Shown piece after piece: positions 50,445-58,822 of a DNA stretch of 64,000 bases; within the stretch, counting starts at the first letter, position 1; each line of letters starts with the position of its first letter. The stretch lies in assembly GCA_949298505.1 (NCBI GenBank), contig CASFWW010000020.1, positions 23,555-87,554 of the forward strand, in the 5' to 3' direction. The notes below the pieces were generated by a model. That model did not search any database and was not told where the DNA came from. It saw nothing but the letters and a program-made list of their open reading frames with translations. A program made the translations under genes and the position numbers. Source of the stretch: Ornithoclostridium sp949298505 (GTDB lineage: Bacteria > Bacillota > Clostridia > Christensenellales > UBA3700).

Positions 50445-51422
50445 ATGGACACGAAAACCGCCGTATTAAGATTGCTTGAAGAAAACAAATCCACGGCTCT
50501 GTCGGGGCAACAGATCGCGGGCATGCTGGGCGTTACGCGCGCGGCGGTATGGAAGGCGGTAAAAAGCCTGATAAACGACGGCTACTCTATAACCGCGACA
50601 ACAAACAAAGGATATATGCTCACCGGCGCGAGCGACGTGGTATCTGCTGAAGGGATACGCGCTGCGCTCCCCGAAAGGTATAAGAACATACCTTTAGAGG
50701 TCAAACAAAGCACGGTTTCGACGAATATCGACGTCGGCGCGGCGGCGGCAGGCGGCGCGCCTCACGGCACGACGGTGGTCGCGCTGGAACAGAAAAGCGG
50801 CCAGGGCAGATTGGGCAAAAGCTTCTGTTCTCCCAAAGGCGGACTGTATTTTTCAACGCTGATACGCCCCACCCTGTCCATTGACAAAGCGGTGATGATA
50901 ACCCCTGCGGCGGCGGTCGCGGCGCATAAGGCGATAACGGATATACTCGGCTTGCCCGTCTCGATAAAGTGGGTCAACGACATATATATGAACGAGCGCA
51001 AGGTCGTGGGGATATCCACTCAGGCGCAGGCGGATATCGCGGTCGGCGGCATAAGCGGGATAATAGTCGGCACGGGGATAAACTACAATACCGCGCAAAG
51101 CGATTTTTCAGGCGACATACAGAACAAAGCGGGGTCGCTGTATTATGGCGACGCGCCCGCAAAGCGCAACGAACTTATCGCGGCGGCGATAACCACTCTG
51201 CTGGACCTTTCCGAGGACCTGACCGACAAGAGTTATATGGACTATTACCGCAAGCACAATTTCGTGCTGGGCGCGCGCGTCGATTACGAAATTGACAGAG
51301 AGGCAAAAAGCGGTATCGTCGAAGATATAGACGACAACGGCGCGCTGATAATAAGCGAGGACGGGCACAAAGAAAAACGCCGCCTGTTCTGCGGAGAGAT
51401 ATCGGTAAGACCGAGGATCTGA
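50445..51422 (+). CDS. birA: bifunctional biotin ligase/biotin operon repressor
   Basis: 325 residues. N-terminal ~65 residues form a winged helix (LSGQQIAGMLGVTRAAVWKAVKSL), followed by the biotin-protein ligase domain with GQGRLGKSFCSPKGGLYFS (biotinoyl-AMP loop) and IKWVNDIYMNERKVVGI, and the C-terminal SH3-like domain. Attaches biotin to carboxylase subunits and, with the HTH, can repress biotin genes. Ribosome binding site AAAGAGGTG before ATG. Confidence 0.95.
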   Translation: MDTKTAVLRLLEENKSTALSGQQIAGMLGVTRAAVWKAVKSLINDGYSITATTNKGYMLTGASDVVSAEGIRAALPERYKNIPLEVKQSTVSTNIDVGAAAAGGAPHGTTVVALEQKSGQGRLGKSFCSPKGGLYFSTLIRPTLSIDKAVMITPAAAVAAHKAITDILGLPVSIKWVNDIYMNERKVVGISTQAQADIAVGGISGIIVGTGINYNTAQSDFSGDIQNKAGSLYYGDAPAKRNELIAAAITTLLDLSEDLTDKSYMDYYRKHNFVLGARVDYEIDREAKSGIVEDIDDNGALIISEDGHKEKRRLFCGEISVRPRI

Positions 51423-51473
51423 ACGAAAAAACAGCGTTTAATAAACACGGGCGCAAAAATTTATTAAAATTCG

Positions 51474-51929
51474 GTGAAAACAATGCTTATAAAAGAAATC
51501 GAACTTTCTGAATCCGTCGCGGCTGAATTGATCGCGCTTTCAGAAGATTGGGAGCAAGAAAATTCTTGTTACGGATATCGAAAAAACGCTTCGGATGAAT
51601 TCAAAGGAAAAAGGATATTCGTTGCGACTGACGGCGATCTGATCTGCGGATATTTATTCGGACATAACATTACAGCCGGACAAGATACCTGTGTTTATAA
51701 AGCGGGAACCGAATATTTCGAGATCGACGAGTTGTACGTTAAACCGCAATACCGTAATTGCGGGATCGGCAAGAAGTTGTTCAAGTATGCCGAAAAGGCG
51801 GTTTCGTCCGACGTGAGCCTTATCATGCTTTGTACGGCAACCAAAAATTTCCGTGCGATCCTTCATTTTTACGTGGACGAACTAGGGATGGATTTCTGGA
51901 GCGCCTGTCTCTTCAAAAAATTAAAATGA
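51474..51929 (+). CDS. GNAT-family N-acetyltransferase
   Basis: 151 residues from GTG 51474, or 148 from ATG 51483; neither start has a strong ribosome binding site (GGTG before the ATG). EYFEIDELYVKPQYRNCGIGKKLFKYAEKAV shows strand 4 and the acetyl-CoA loop RNCGIG, and FYVDELGMDFWSACLFKKL the C-terminal strand. A single-domain acetyltransferase of unknown substrate, ending at a terminator. Confidence 0.82.
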   Translation: MKTMLIKEIELSESVAAELIALSEDWEQENSCYGYRKNASDEFKGKRIFVATDGDLICGYLFGHNITAGQDTCVYKAGTEYFEIDELYVKPQYRNCGIGKKLFKYAEKAVSSDVSLIMLCTATKNFRAILHFYVDELGMDFWSACLFKKLK

Positions 51930-51952
51930 TTTTCAGTTAATTAATATATCAC

Positions 51953-51986
51953 GAGCGGAGACTTTTGAAGATCTCCGCTCATTTTC
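51953..51986 (+). terminator. intrinsic terminator after the acetyltransferase gene
   Basis: GAGCGGAG and CTCCGCTC pair around a 12-base loop, followed by ATTTTC. Confidence 0.65.
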
Positions 51987-52022
51987 AATACGGTTGATAT
52001 TATTATCGATTTCCCCTCTCCG

Positions 52023-52607
52023 TCAGAAATTTATGACCCCGAGGTGTTCCAGAAGTATCTTCACGCCGAGAAGGATCAGGATGACGCCGCCGAAAATCTC
52101 CGCTTTGTTCTTGAACTTATCCCCCACTTTTATTCCTATGCCGACGCCGATAAGACTGCACGTGAAGGTCGTTGCGCCGATTATCGAGACGGCGAGCCAG
52201 ACGTTTACCTGAAGGAACGCGAACGTGACGCCGACCGCAAGCGCGTCTATACTGGTAGCGACCGCCATAATAAGCAAGGTCACGAAGCCGAGTTTAAGAG
52301 GTTTGTCCTCTTTCTCCTCCCCTTCCTTTTCCTTATCGAAAAAGCCGTCGTAAACCATTTTTCCGCCGAGGAGCAGAAGAAGCCCGAACGCAATCCAGTG
52401 ATCGAAAGCGGTGATGTATTTTTCAAACAGCGAGCCTGCCGCCCAGCCGACGACCGGCATAAGCACCTGGAAGCCGCCGAAGAAAAGCGCGATCAGAAGC
52501 GCGTATTTCCAGATGAATTTCTTCATCTCCACGCCTTTGCACATGGAGACCGCGAAAGCGTCCGCCGACACTCCGAAAGCTATCACGATGATATCCCAAA
52601 TTGACAT
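52023..52607 (-). CDS. mntP: manganese efflux pump MntP
   Basis: 194 residues, six membrane segments. Two related halves, each with the metal motif: GVSADAFAVSMCKG near residue 12 and ATSIDALAVGVTFA near 116, whose Asp residues carry Mn2+. Exports excess manganese. Directly controlled by the Mn riboswitch upstream. Confidence 0.95.
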   Translation of the reverse strand: MSIWDIIVIAFGVSADAFAVSMCKGVEMKKFIWKYALLIALFFGGFQVLMPVVGWAAGSLFEKYITAFDHWIAFGLLLLLGGKMVYDGFFDKEKEGEEKEDKPLKLGFVTLLIMAVATSIDALAVGVTFAFLQVNVWLAVSIIGATTFTCSLIGVGIGIKVGDKFKNKAEIFGGVILILLGVKILLEHLGVINF

Positions 52608-52632
52608 AATCCCTCTCTTTCGTACCGTGCAA

Positions 52633-52670
52633 TAAAAAAATCACACATAGTACGGGTGTGCTATGTGTGA
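52633..52670 (-). terminator. terminator of the manganese riboswitch
   Basis: Minus strand TCACACATAG, 10-base loop, CTATGTGTGA, then seven T. The 5' arm overlaps the 3' strand of the aptamer P1 stem (CTCAC), so Mn2+ binding would prevent termination. Confidence 0.88.
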
Positions 52671-52757
52671 GTCTTGCCATTTAATATAAGCCATGCCCCG
52701 AAAGACAAGTATGTTGACTTATAACGAGAGTTTCGCCGACTACTCCCTCACCGGTTG
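52661..52757 (-). ncRNA. yybP-ykoY manganese riboswitch
   Basis: Minus strand has the conserved blocks GAGGGAGTAGTCGGCGAAAC, then CAACATACTTG, and GGCAAGACTCAC, with P1 formed by GTGAG/CTCAC. It precedes mntP, the usual target. Confidence 0.92.
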
Positions 52758-52759
52758 TT

Positions 52760-52788
52760 AGTCTAGCATAACAAGATACTTATGTCAA
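52760..52788 (-). promoter_or_regulatory. promoter of the riboswitch-mntP transcript
   Basis: Minus strand TTGACA, 17 bases, TAGACT. Confidence 0.7.
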
Positions 52789-52829
52789 TTATTCGAAACG
52801 CCTTTATATTATCTTTTACGCTCAGCTAA

Positions 52830-53363
52830 GCCGACCCGACTGGCAACCCCGTTGCCGCGAAGCCTACATGGCTGTCGCCCCGCGACCCCGTGTGACGGGG
52901 AACATTAGTCGGCTATCGCTAAGCGTAACTTACTGCAACAAATAAAAACCTCGTATGAATGATGAAAATAAAGTTTGAAATATAAAAAATGGATGGATGC
53001 ACCAACGGTGTAACCGCGGCATTGGTCGGCTGTCGCTAAACGTAACTTGTTTCAAAAAGCGAAGCCTACATGGCTGTCGCCCCGCGACCCCGTGTGACGG
53101 GGAACATTAGTCGGCTGTCGCTAAACGTAACTTGTTTCAAAAAGCGAAGCCTACATGGCTGTCGCCCCGCGACCATCCGTCAAACCGGGAAGCATTGTTC
53201 CGCCCTTTCGGCTATTCCTCATAAAGAGGTCACGTGCTCCCGTGTTTACATTATAGCATATAGTAATATAAAGTCAAGTGTTTTTTAACTCGTGTTTTTC
53301 CATTTTTGTCCTACCTGACTGACAACCCCGTTGCCGCGAAGCCGATCTGGCCGACACCACGTG
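52830..53363. repeat. intergenic repeat array (GCGAAGCCTACATGGCTGTC units)
   Basis: The unit starts at 52857, 53059 and 53144 and includes CCCCGCGACC, a CCCCGT/ACGGGG hairpin, AACATTAGTCGGCTGTCGCTAA and ACGTAACTTGTTTCAAAAA; the last two starts are 85 bases apart. Partial, diverged units lie at both ends (CCCCGTTGCCGCGAAGCC at about 52847 and 53325). No gene is supported in 52830-53363. Confidence 0.8.
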
Positions 53364-53365
53364 GC

Positions 53366-54760
53366 TCAGTCCTCTTTTGTTTTTTCTTCTGCGGTGCTGT
53401 TTTCTTTATTTTCGGCGGGCGGCGTACCCTCTATTACTATTTCCTGTTCGGGTTCCTTCTTCATACTCTTGAAAAGCATGAACGCGGCGGGGATGATTAT
53501 CAGAATATTGACTATGACAGCGGCGAGGAATATGTAGTTGGTCGGCACGGGCTGTTCGACGCCTGTGGTCGGGTCAACGTAAACGCCGTTGCTTGTCGAG
53601 CTTACGTACGCGCCGATGAACGGACCCACGCACATCGGGATCAGCACGCTGAAAACCATTCTTATTCCCTGGAAATGCCCCACTTTGTCAGAGGGAGTAT
53701 TGTCTCTCATACACGCGGAAAGAAGTGACATCTCCCACAGGTATCCAGTCATCATGATTATGCCGGCAACCGAGACGAACCAGATGTTTCGCGCAAAAAA
53801 CATCATCAACCCGCCCGCCGTATATATCAGCAACGACGTAGGGAGCAATATCCTGAGAGGTATCTTGCCGCGCAGGAAGCCGAACAGTACGCTGAACACC
53901 GCCGAAAGCACGAGTATCGCGCCGAGCATAAGCACGTAGTCTTTTATCCCGAGGAAATATTCGACGTATATGATAAGATAGGTCATATATATATTGTTGG
54001 CGATCCCGATGATGCATATCGCAACGTATATCAGATACAGATCGCGGTTTTTCTTTACGACGGACGGGCGAAAACCGTAACCGAGTTCTTTGAAAAAATT
54101 GCCGCGTTTAGGCTGAAGATCAGGGCTGTCCTTGAGAAGGAAGAGTCCCGCAACGCCCATGACGGTGGTTATCGCGCCGAGTACGCCGAAGAACAACATC
54201 CATTGCCCTTTCTGTGTGAAAGAATCGAAGACGCCGAATATGCCGAGAAGCGCGGCAAGCGGCATGACCTGCAACACGCCCTCCGCTTTCGCCCTGTTTT
54301 CATGCGACGTCACGTCTGTGATCCACGCGTTGAACGCCGCGTCGTTCGCCGTCGATCCTATCGCGGTCATCAGGCAGTCCATCACGATTATCATCACCGT
54401 CGTCAGCGCGACCGCGTTGGCAGACGGGAAAAGCTTCTCTGAATTTTCTTTCGTTATCAGCGCAAACGCGAAAACGCTGACGCCCCAGAATATGTAACCG
54501 ATACTGATGAACAGTTTGCGCCTGCCCACTCTGTCTGAAAGTCCTCCGGCAAGCAGAGTGACGACCGTGGCGACGACCGCGCTTGAAGCGACCATGGCGC
54601 TCGTAGCGTTCAGATCGTAAGTGACCGTCTTGTAAAGATAGACGTTGAGATACATATTCTCCACCATCCAGGCTATCTGCCCCACAAGACCGAACAGCAC
54701 AATGCTCGCCCACACTCTGGCGCCCAGTATTGCCCCCTGAGAAGAATTTTTACCACTCAT
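53366..54760 (-). CDS. major facilitator superfamily transporter
   Basis: 464 residues from ATG 54760, fixed by GGAGGTGAGACGT; a GTG three codons earlier falls too close to that site. Twelve hydrophobic segments, with the MFS motif GGLSDRVGRRK between helices 2 and 3. A Glu-rich tail (NKENSTAEEKTKED) is cytoplasmic. Found beside a GH2 glycosidase gene on the same strand, it may import the matching glycoside, but a terminator separates the two. Substrate unknown. Confidence 0.9.
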   Translation of the reverse strand: MSGKNSSQGAILGARVWASIVLFGLVGQIAWMVENMYLNVYLYKTVTYDLNATSAMVASSAVVATVVTLLAGGLSDRVGRRKLFISIGYIFWGVSVFAFALITKENSEKLFPSANAVALTTVMIIVMDCLMTAIGSTANDAAFNAWITDVTSHENRAKAEGVLQVMPLAALLGIFGVFDSFTQKGQWMLFFGVLGAITTVMGVAGLFLLKDSPDLQPKRGNFFKELGYGFRPSVVKKNRDLYLIYVAICIIGIANNIYMTYLIIYVEYFLGIKDYVLMLGAILVLSAVFSVLFGFLRGKIPLRILLPTSLLIYTAGGLMMFFARNIWFVSVAGIIMMTGYLWEMSLLSACMRDNTPSDKVGHFQGIRMVFSVLIPMCVGPFIGAYVSSTSNGVYVDPTTGVEQPVPTNYIFLAAVIVNILIIIPAAFMLFKSMKKEPEQEIVIEGTPPAENKENSTAEEKTKED

Positions 54761-54783
54761 ACGTCTCACCTCCGGTTTATATT

Positions 54784-54812
54784 ATTATATACCTTTGCAC
54801 GCGGTTTTTCAA
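54784..54812 (-). promoter_or_regulatory. promoter of the MFS gene
   Basis: Minus strand TTGAAA, 17 bases, TATAAT. Confidence 0.75.
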
Positions 54813-54926
54813 TACCCCCGGGCGGTTTCAGACGCGCTTTCCTTTCAGGTCTTTAAACTCCCGGAAAACCGGATGAATTCCAACGCGCGGCGCGCCGTCC
54901 TTTATTGTCAGAAAGAAAAACCGCAT

Positions 54927-54957
54927 AAAAATCCCCTGCCGTAAAGCAAGGGATTTT
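54927..54957. terminator. terminator between GH2 and MFS genes
   Basis: AAAATCCC-CTGC and GCA-AGGGATTTT arms around a 6-base loop; on the minus strand it ends with T-rich sequence after the GH2 gene. Confidence 0.75.
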
Positions 54958-54987
54958 GGCGCCCGTGTCGATTAAACGCGGTATTGA

Positions 54988-57378
54988 TTACTTCTTGACG
55001 ACCTCGAATTCAAGCGTCTTTTCTCCGAGTTTGCCTGCTGAGAAAGTGACGGTCGCTTTGCCGCTCTTGCCCGTCGTCTTGATCCAGACGCCTCTCTGAC
55101 CGCCTATCAGCGCGACGTTTTTCTCGCCTATGACCTCTATCGGACCGGTGGTCTTTATCTCGATCGCGGTGTTGTCGTAAGGCAGTACGTTGCCGCACTG
55201 GGAGACCGCTTTCAGAACGATCCTGGTCACGTCGTACGTCTCGTCCTCCACCAGCTTTTCGCTGTCCGCTTCTGCGAAAAGGCTCGCCTTGAAAACGGAA
55301 CCTTTCTCAGTCGTAACGACGACTTTGCCGTCCTGATCCAGACCTTCGAATTTATACGTGACCTGCTTGCCTCCCCAGCTTGTAACGTACTTGCCGAAAA
55401 GCATCGTGATGCTGTCGACGGACAGTTTGTACTTGATCAGGCTCTTGACAAGAATAAGCGGATGACGGAATATGCCGCCGAACGTACCGTACTTCTTGAC
55501 TGCGAGAAGCGCCTTCTTGAGCTGCGCCGCGTCGCGCTTGCTGAACTTGTACTGCTCGTCCTTTTCAAGCTGATCGCCGATCACGTCGTCGAGCGGCACG
55601 GGCGGCACGGGAATATTTCTGAACTCCTTGCACTTGCCCCACTCGTCTATCATGTCGAACGTGTTGATCAGCACGCCGTTCTTGTACATCCTGACCTTGG
55701 GACAGTTGGTGAACATATAGACCGTTCCCACCTGACCTCCCGCCACGTCTCCTATCTCCATGTTTGAAGATATCTCGAGAACGGGTTTGTCGCCCTGCAT
55801 CCTGTAAACCTTTGCCGCAAGCTTGTCTATGCGGAACATATCGGACACGCCGTGATAGCAGATCTTGTCGCCGCTGCCGAAGTCCTTGTGCGTGTTGTAG
55901 TCGCTCATACACCAGCCGATCGCGCCGCTGGTACCGTTCGCGCCGTACATCTTGTCCAGCACGCGCGCATGGCGTATCGCGTGTTCCTGTCTCTTCTTTT
56001 CGTGGTCGAACGTCTTGGTCGGGAACATATGCCCGTTGTGCTCGGTTACGAGATAGGGCACGTTGCCCGCGACTATGAACTTGGGCAGAAGCCTTATTCC
56101 GCCGCCCGAGTGTATGAAGTCGTTATAAGTGTAGACGTCCTCGAGCAGATGGCTTCTGGGTATGCATCTGACGCCGCCCGTCTGTCTCGTCTTGTCGAGA
56201 GAATGAGCGAGCGCATTCGTCTTGGTGTAAAGTTCGTCGTCGTCGCCGGACTCGTTGATCCTGACGCCCCACAGGATTATGGAAGGATGGTTATAATCCT
56301 GGTCTATCATCTCGCGGACGTGCTGAAGGCACATCTCTCTCCACTCGTTGTCCTTGCTGACGTACTGCCAGCCGGGGATCTCGGTGAACACCATGAGCCC
56401 CAGTTCGTCGCACTTGTTCAGGAAGTGCTTGCTGTTGGGATAATGCGAAGTGCGCGCCAGGTTGACGCCCAGTTCGTTTCTGAGGTAAACCGCGTCCGCT
56501 TCCTGCGCCGATCTCGGCATCGCGTAACCGACGTAAGGATAGGACTGATGACGGTTCAGCCCTCTGATCTTGAGAAGCTTGCCGTTGAGGAAGAACCCTT
56601 TCTTTGTGAATTCGCAGGTCCTGAAACCCGTCTTGTCTACGACCTTTTCAGTGCCGAAAGTCGCGGTCACGGTATAGAGGTTGGGGTCGTCCACGTCCCA
56701 CAGCTTTACGCCCTTGCAGTCCAGCACGACGTGAGCCTTGCCGTTTTCCGCAGTCGTTTGAGCGCTCGCGATCTCTGCGCCCGCCGCGTCCGTGACTTTT
56801 ACCGATATCTTGTCCTTCACGTCGCCGGTCATGATCAGCTCCACGTCCAGCTTGGGCGCGGTCAACACGTCAACCGGGGTAAGGCGCATATTCCTGCAAT
56901 ACTCTCCGTCGTGTACGTAAAGATATACTTCGCGGTAAATGCCGCCGTATACCAGATAGTCCACCACGCCGCCGAACGGAGGGATCTCCGCCCTTTCGGT
57001 GCTGTCTACCATCACCGCGATCACGTTGTCCTTGCCGTACTCGACAAAAGGCGCGATGTCCGCGTTGAATTCGGTATAACTGCCCTTGTGAGAGAACGCC
57101 TCCTTGCCGTTGACGTAGACCACGGCGTAGTTCGCGACCGCCTCAAAGCTCAGGATCAGCTTTTTGCCCTTCCAGCTTTCGGGAACGCCGAGCGTTCTGC
57201 GGTAACAGCTGACGAACTGGTACATCTCCTCGTCGAAGTTGTTGTAAGGTATCTCTTTGTTTGCGTGCGGGATATTGACGGTTTCGAACGCTTTGTCGTC
57301 GAAATCCTTTGCGGTGTATTCCTGCTTAAAATCGGCGGAGTATTTCCAGCCGTAATTCAAATTTACTGTTTCAGACAT
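54988..57378 (-). CDS. glycoside hydrolase family 2 enzyme (beta-galactosidase/beta-glucuronidase type)
   Basis: 796 residues. Sugar-binding jelly-roll domain (about 1-165) with FVSCYRRTLGVP, an immunoglobulin-like domain (about 170-265), and the TIM barrel (about 270-560) with GLNRHQSYPYVGYAM, the acid/base Glu in WGVRINESGD and the nucleophile Glu in YLVTEHNG. C-terminal beta domains complete it. There is no signal peptide, so it acts inside the cell. Galactoside, glucuronide or mannoside specificity cannot be decided by eye. AAAGGAGGG precedes the ATG. Confidence 0.92.
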   Translation of the reverse strand: MSETVNLNYGWKYSADFKQEYTAKDFDDKAFETVNIPHANKEIPYNNFDEEMYQFVSCYRRTLGVPESWKGKKLILSFEAVANYAVVYVNGKEAFSHKGSYTEFNADIAPFVEYGKDNVIAVMVDSTERAEIPPFGGVVDYLVYGGIYREVYLYVHDGEYCRNMRLTPVDVLTAPKLDVELIMTGDVKDKISVKVTDAAGAEIASAQTTAENGKAHVVLDCKGVKLWDVDDPNLYTVTATFGTEKVVDKTGFRTCEFTKKGFFLNGKLLKIRGLNRHQSYPYVGYAMPRSAQEADAVYLRNELGVNLARTSHYPNSKHFLNKCDELGLMVFTEIPGWQYVSKDNEWREMCLQHVREMIDQDYNHPSIILWGVRINESGDDDELYTKTNALAHSLDKTRQTGGVRCIPRSHLLEDVYTYNDFIHSGGGIRLLPKFIVAGNVPYLVTEHNGHMFPTKTFDHEKKRQEHAIRHARVLDKMYGANGTSGAIGWCMSDYNTHKDFGSGDKICYHGVSDMFRIDKLAAKVYRMQGDKPVLEISSNMEIGDVAGGQVGTVYMFTNCPKVRMYKNGVLINTFDMIDEWGKCKEFRNIPVPPVPLDDVIGDQLEKDEQYKFSKRDAAQLKKALLAVKKYGTFGGIFRHPLILVKSLIKYKLSVDSITMLFGKYVTSWGGKQVTYKFEGLDQDGKVVVTTEKGSVFKASLFAEADSEKLVEDETYDVTRIVLKAVSQCGNVLPYDNTAIEIKTTGPIEVIGEKNVALIGGQRGVWIKTTGKSGKATVTFSAGKLGEKTLEFEVVKK

Positions 57379-57402
57379 AAACCCTCCTTTATCGTCCAGT
57401 AC

Positions 57403-57431
57403 ATTGTATCATACTCCGCCGCTTTTATCAA
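57403..57431 (-). promoter_or_regulatory. promoter of the GH2 gene
   Basis: Minus strand TTGATA, 17 bases, TACAAT. Confidence 0.75.
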
Positions 57432-57480
57432 CGCTTTTCTCAATAATCGCGCGCATAAAAAGCGCAGCGCACGTCAACGC

Positions 57481-57509
57481 TTGACTTTTTACGTGAGGCG
57501 CGCTACACT
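57481..57509 (+). promoter_or_regulatory. promoter of the apgM operon
   Basis: TTGACT, 17 bases, TACACT. Confidence 0.65.
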
Positions 57510-57587
57510 ATAACAACAAATATTTACGCACGGCGCAGGCGCGGACTATCGCCCGGCACGCGGCGGCAAACGTAAAAAGGAAAGAAA

Positions 57588-58820
57588 ATGAAAGACTCTC
57601 GTAAAAAATACGTAGTGATACTAGGAGACGGAATGGCAGATTACCCTGTGGACGAACTGGGCGGAAAAACCCCGCTCGAAGTCGCCTGCAAACCCAATAT
57701 AGACGCCTTGTGCGCGAAGGGGGAACTGGGTCTTGTCAGAACGGTGCCCGCAGGCATGAAACCGGGCAGCGACGTCGCCAACCTAGCGGTGCTGGGCTAC
57801 TCCCCCGCACGCTATTACAGCGGCCGTTCTCCTCTGGAAGCGCTCAGCATAGGCATTGACCTGAAAGACACCGACATTGCGATCAGGTGCAACCTCGTCA
57901 CGCTGTCCGACGACGAACCTTACGAAAACAAGACGATGGTCGATTACAGCGCGGGCGAGATCTCCACGGCGGAAGCGAAAGAACTGATCGACTTCATCCA
58001 AAGCAAACTGGGCAGCGACACGCTACGCTTTTACAGCGGCGTGAGCTACCGCCATTGCTTGGTCAGACACAACTCCCGTCTGGGCACCTCGTTCACTCCC
58101 CCGCACGATATTTCTGACAAAAAAGTGACGGAATACCTTCCCAAAGCGCTTTACGGAGAAGAAATGCTGTCTCTGATGAAAAAGTCGTACGAACTGCTCA
58201 AGGACCATCCCGTCAACGTAGCGCGCGTCAAAGCGGGCAAGAACCCCGCCAACAGTATATGGCTGTGGGGCGAAGGCACCCGTCCCGCCCTCTCTCCGTT
58301 CAGAGAAAAGTACGGTCTGAAAGGCGCGGTGATAAGCGCAGTCGATCTGATCAAGGGCATCGGCATAGGCGCAGGTATGAAGGTCATCGAAGTGGAAGGC
58401 GCGTGCGGAACTTACGAGACCAATTTCCGCGGCAAAGCGGAAGCGGCGGTCAAAGCCCTGCTCGAAGACGACTGCGATTACGTCTACGTACACATGGAAG
58501 CGCCCGACGAATGCGGACATCAGGGCGATCTGAAACACAAGATTTTATCTGTTGAATTGATAGACGGTGTTGTGGTACAATATATTGTGGAAAAGCTGAG
58601 AGAGGCGAAAACCGACTTCAGTATGCTGATTGCGCCCGACCATCCGACGCCGCTCAGACTCAAAACGCATACGTCGGATCCCGTACCTTACGTGCTTTAC
58701 CGCTCTTACGACGAAAAGGAAAATCCTTTCACGAGTATGACTGAGAATAACGCCAAGGCGAGCGGCGTATATTACGACGACAGTTGCGCCCTTATAGAAA
58801 AGTTCATCAAGGAGGACTGA
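57588..58820 (+). CDS. ApgM-type cofactor-independent phosphoglycerate mutase
   Basis: 410 residues. Alkaline-phosphatase superfamily enzyme of the archaeal/anaerobe ApgM group: YVVILGDGMADYPVDELGGKTPLE at the start, the phosphoserine region AGMKPGSDVANLAVLGY, and metal ligands in HMEAPDECGHQGD and APDHPTPL. May serve glycolysis or, as proposed for some bacterial members, phosphonate/homoserine-type phosphate transfer. The genome has gpmI too. The surface-protein gene starts two bases after its stop. Confidence 0.93.
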   Translation: MKDSRKKYVVILGDGMADYPVDELGGKTPLEVACKPNIDALCAKGELGLVRTVPAGMKPGSDVANLAVLGYSPARYYSGRSPLEALSIGIDLKDTDIAIRCNLVTLSDDEPYENKTMVDYSAGEISTAEAKELIDFIQSKLGSDTLRFYSGVSYRHCLVRHNSRLGTSFTPPHDISDKKVTEYLPKALYGEEMLSLMKKSYELLKDHPVNVARVKAGKNPANSIWLWGEGTRPALSPFREKYGLKGAVISAVDLIKGIGIGAGMKVIEVEGACGTYETNFRGKAEAAVKALLEDDCDYVYVHMEAPDECGHQGDLKHKILSVELIDGVVVQYIVEKLREAKTDFSMLIAPDHPTPLRLKTHTSDPVPYVLYRSYDEKENPFTSMTENNAKASGVYYDDSCALIEKFIKED

Positions 58821-58822
58821 AA

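Noticed and set aside
55852..57513. 553-codon plus-strand frame across the GH2 gene
   Set aside because: Antisense shadow of a clear glycosidase gene.
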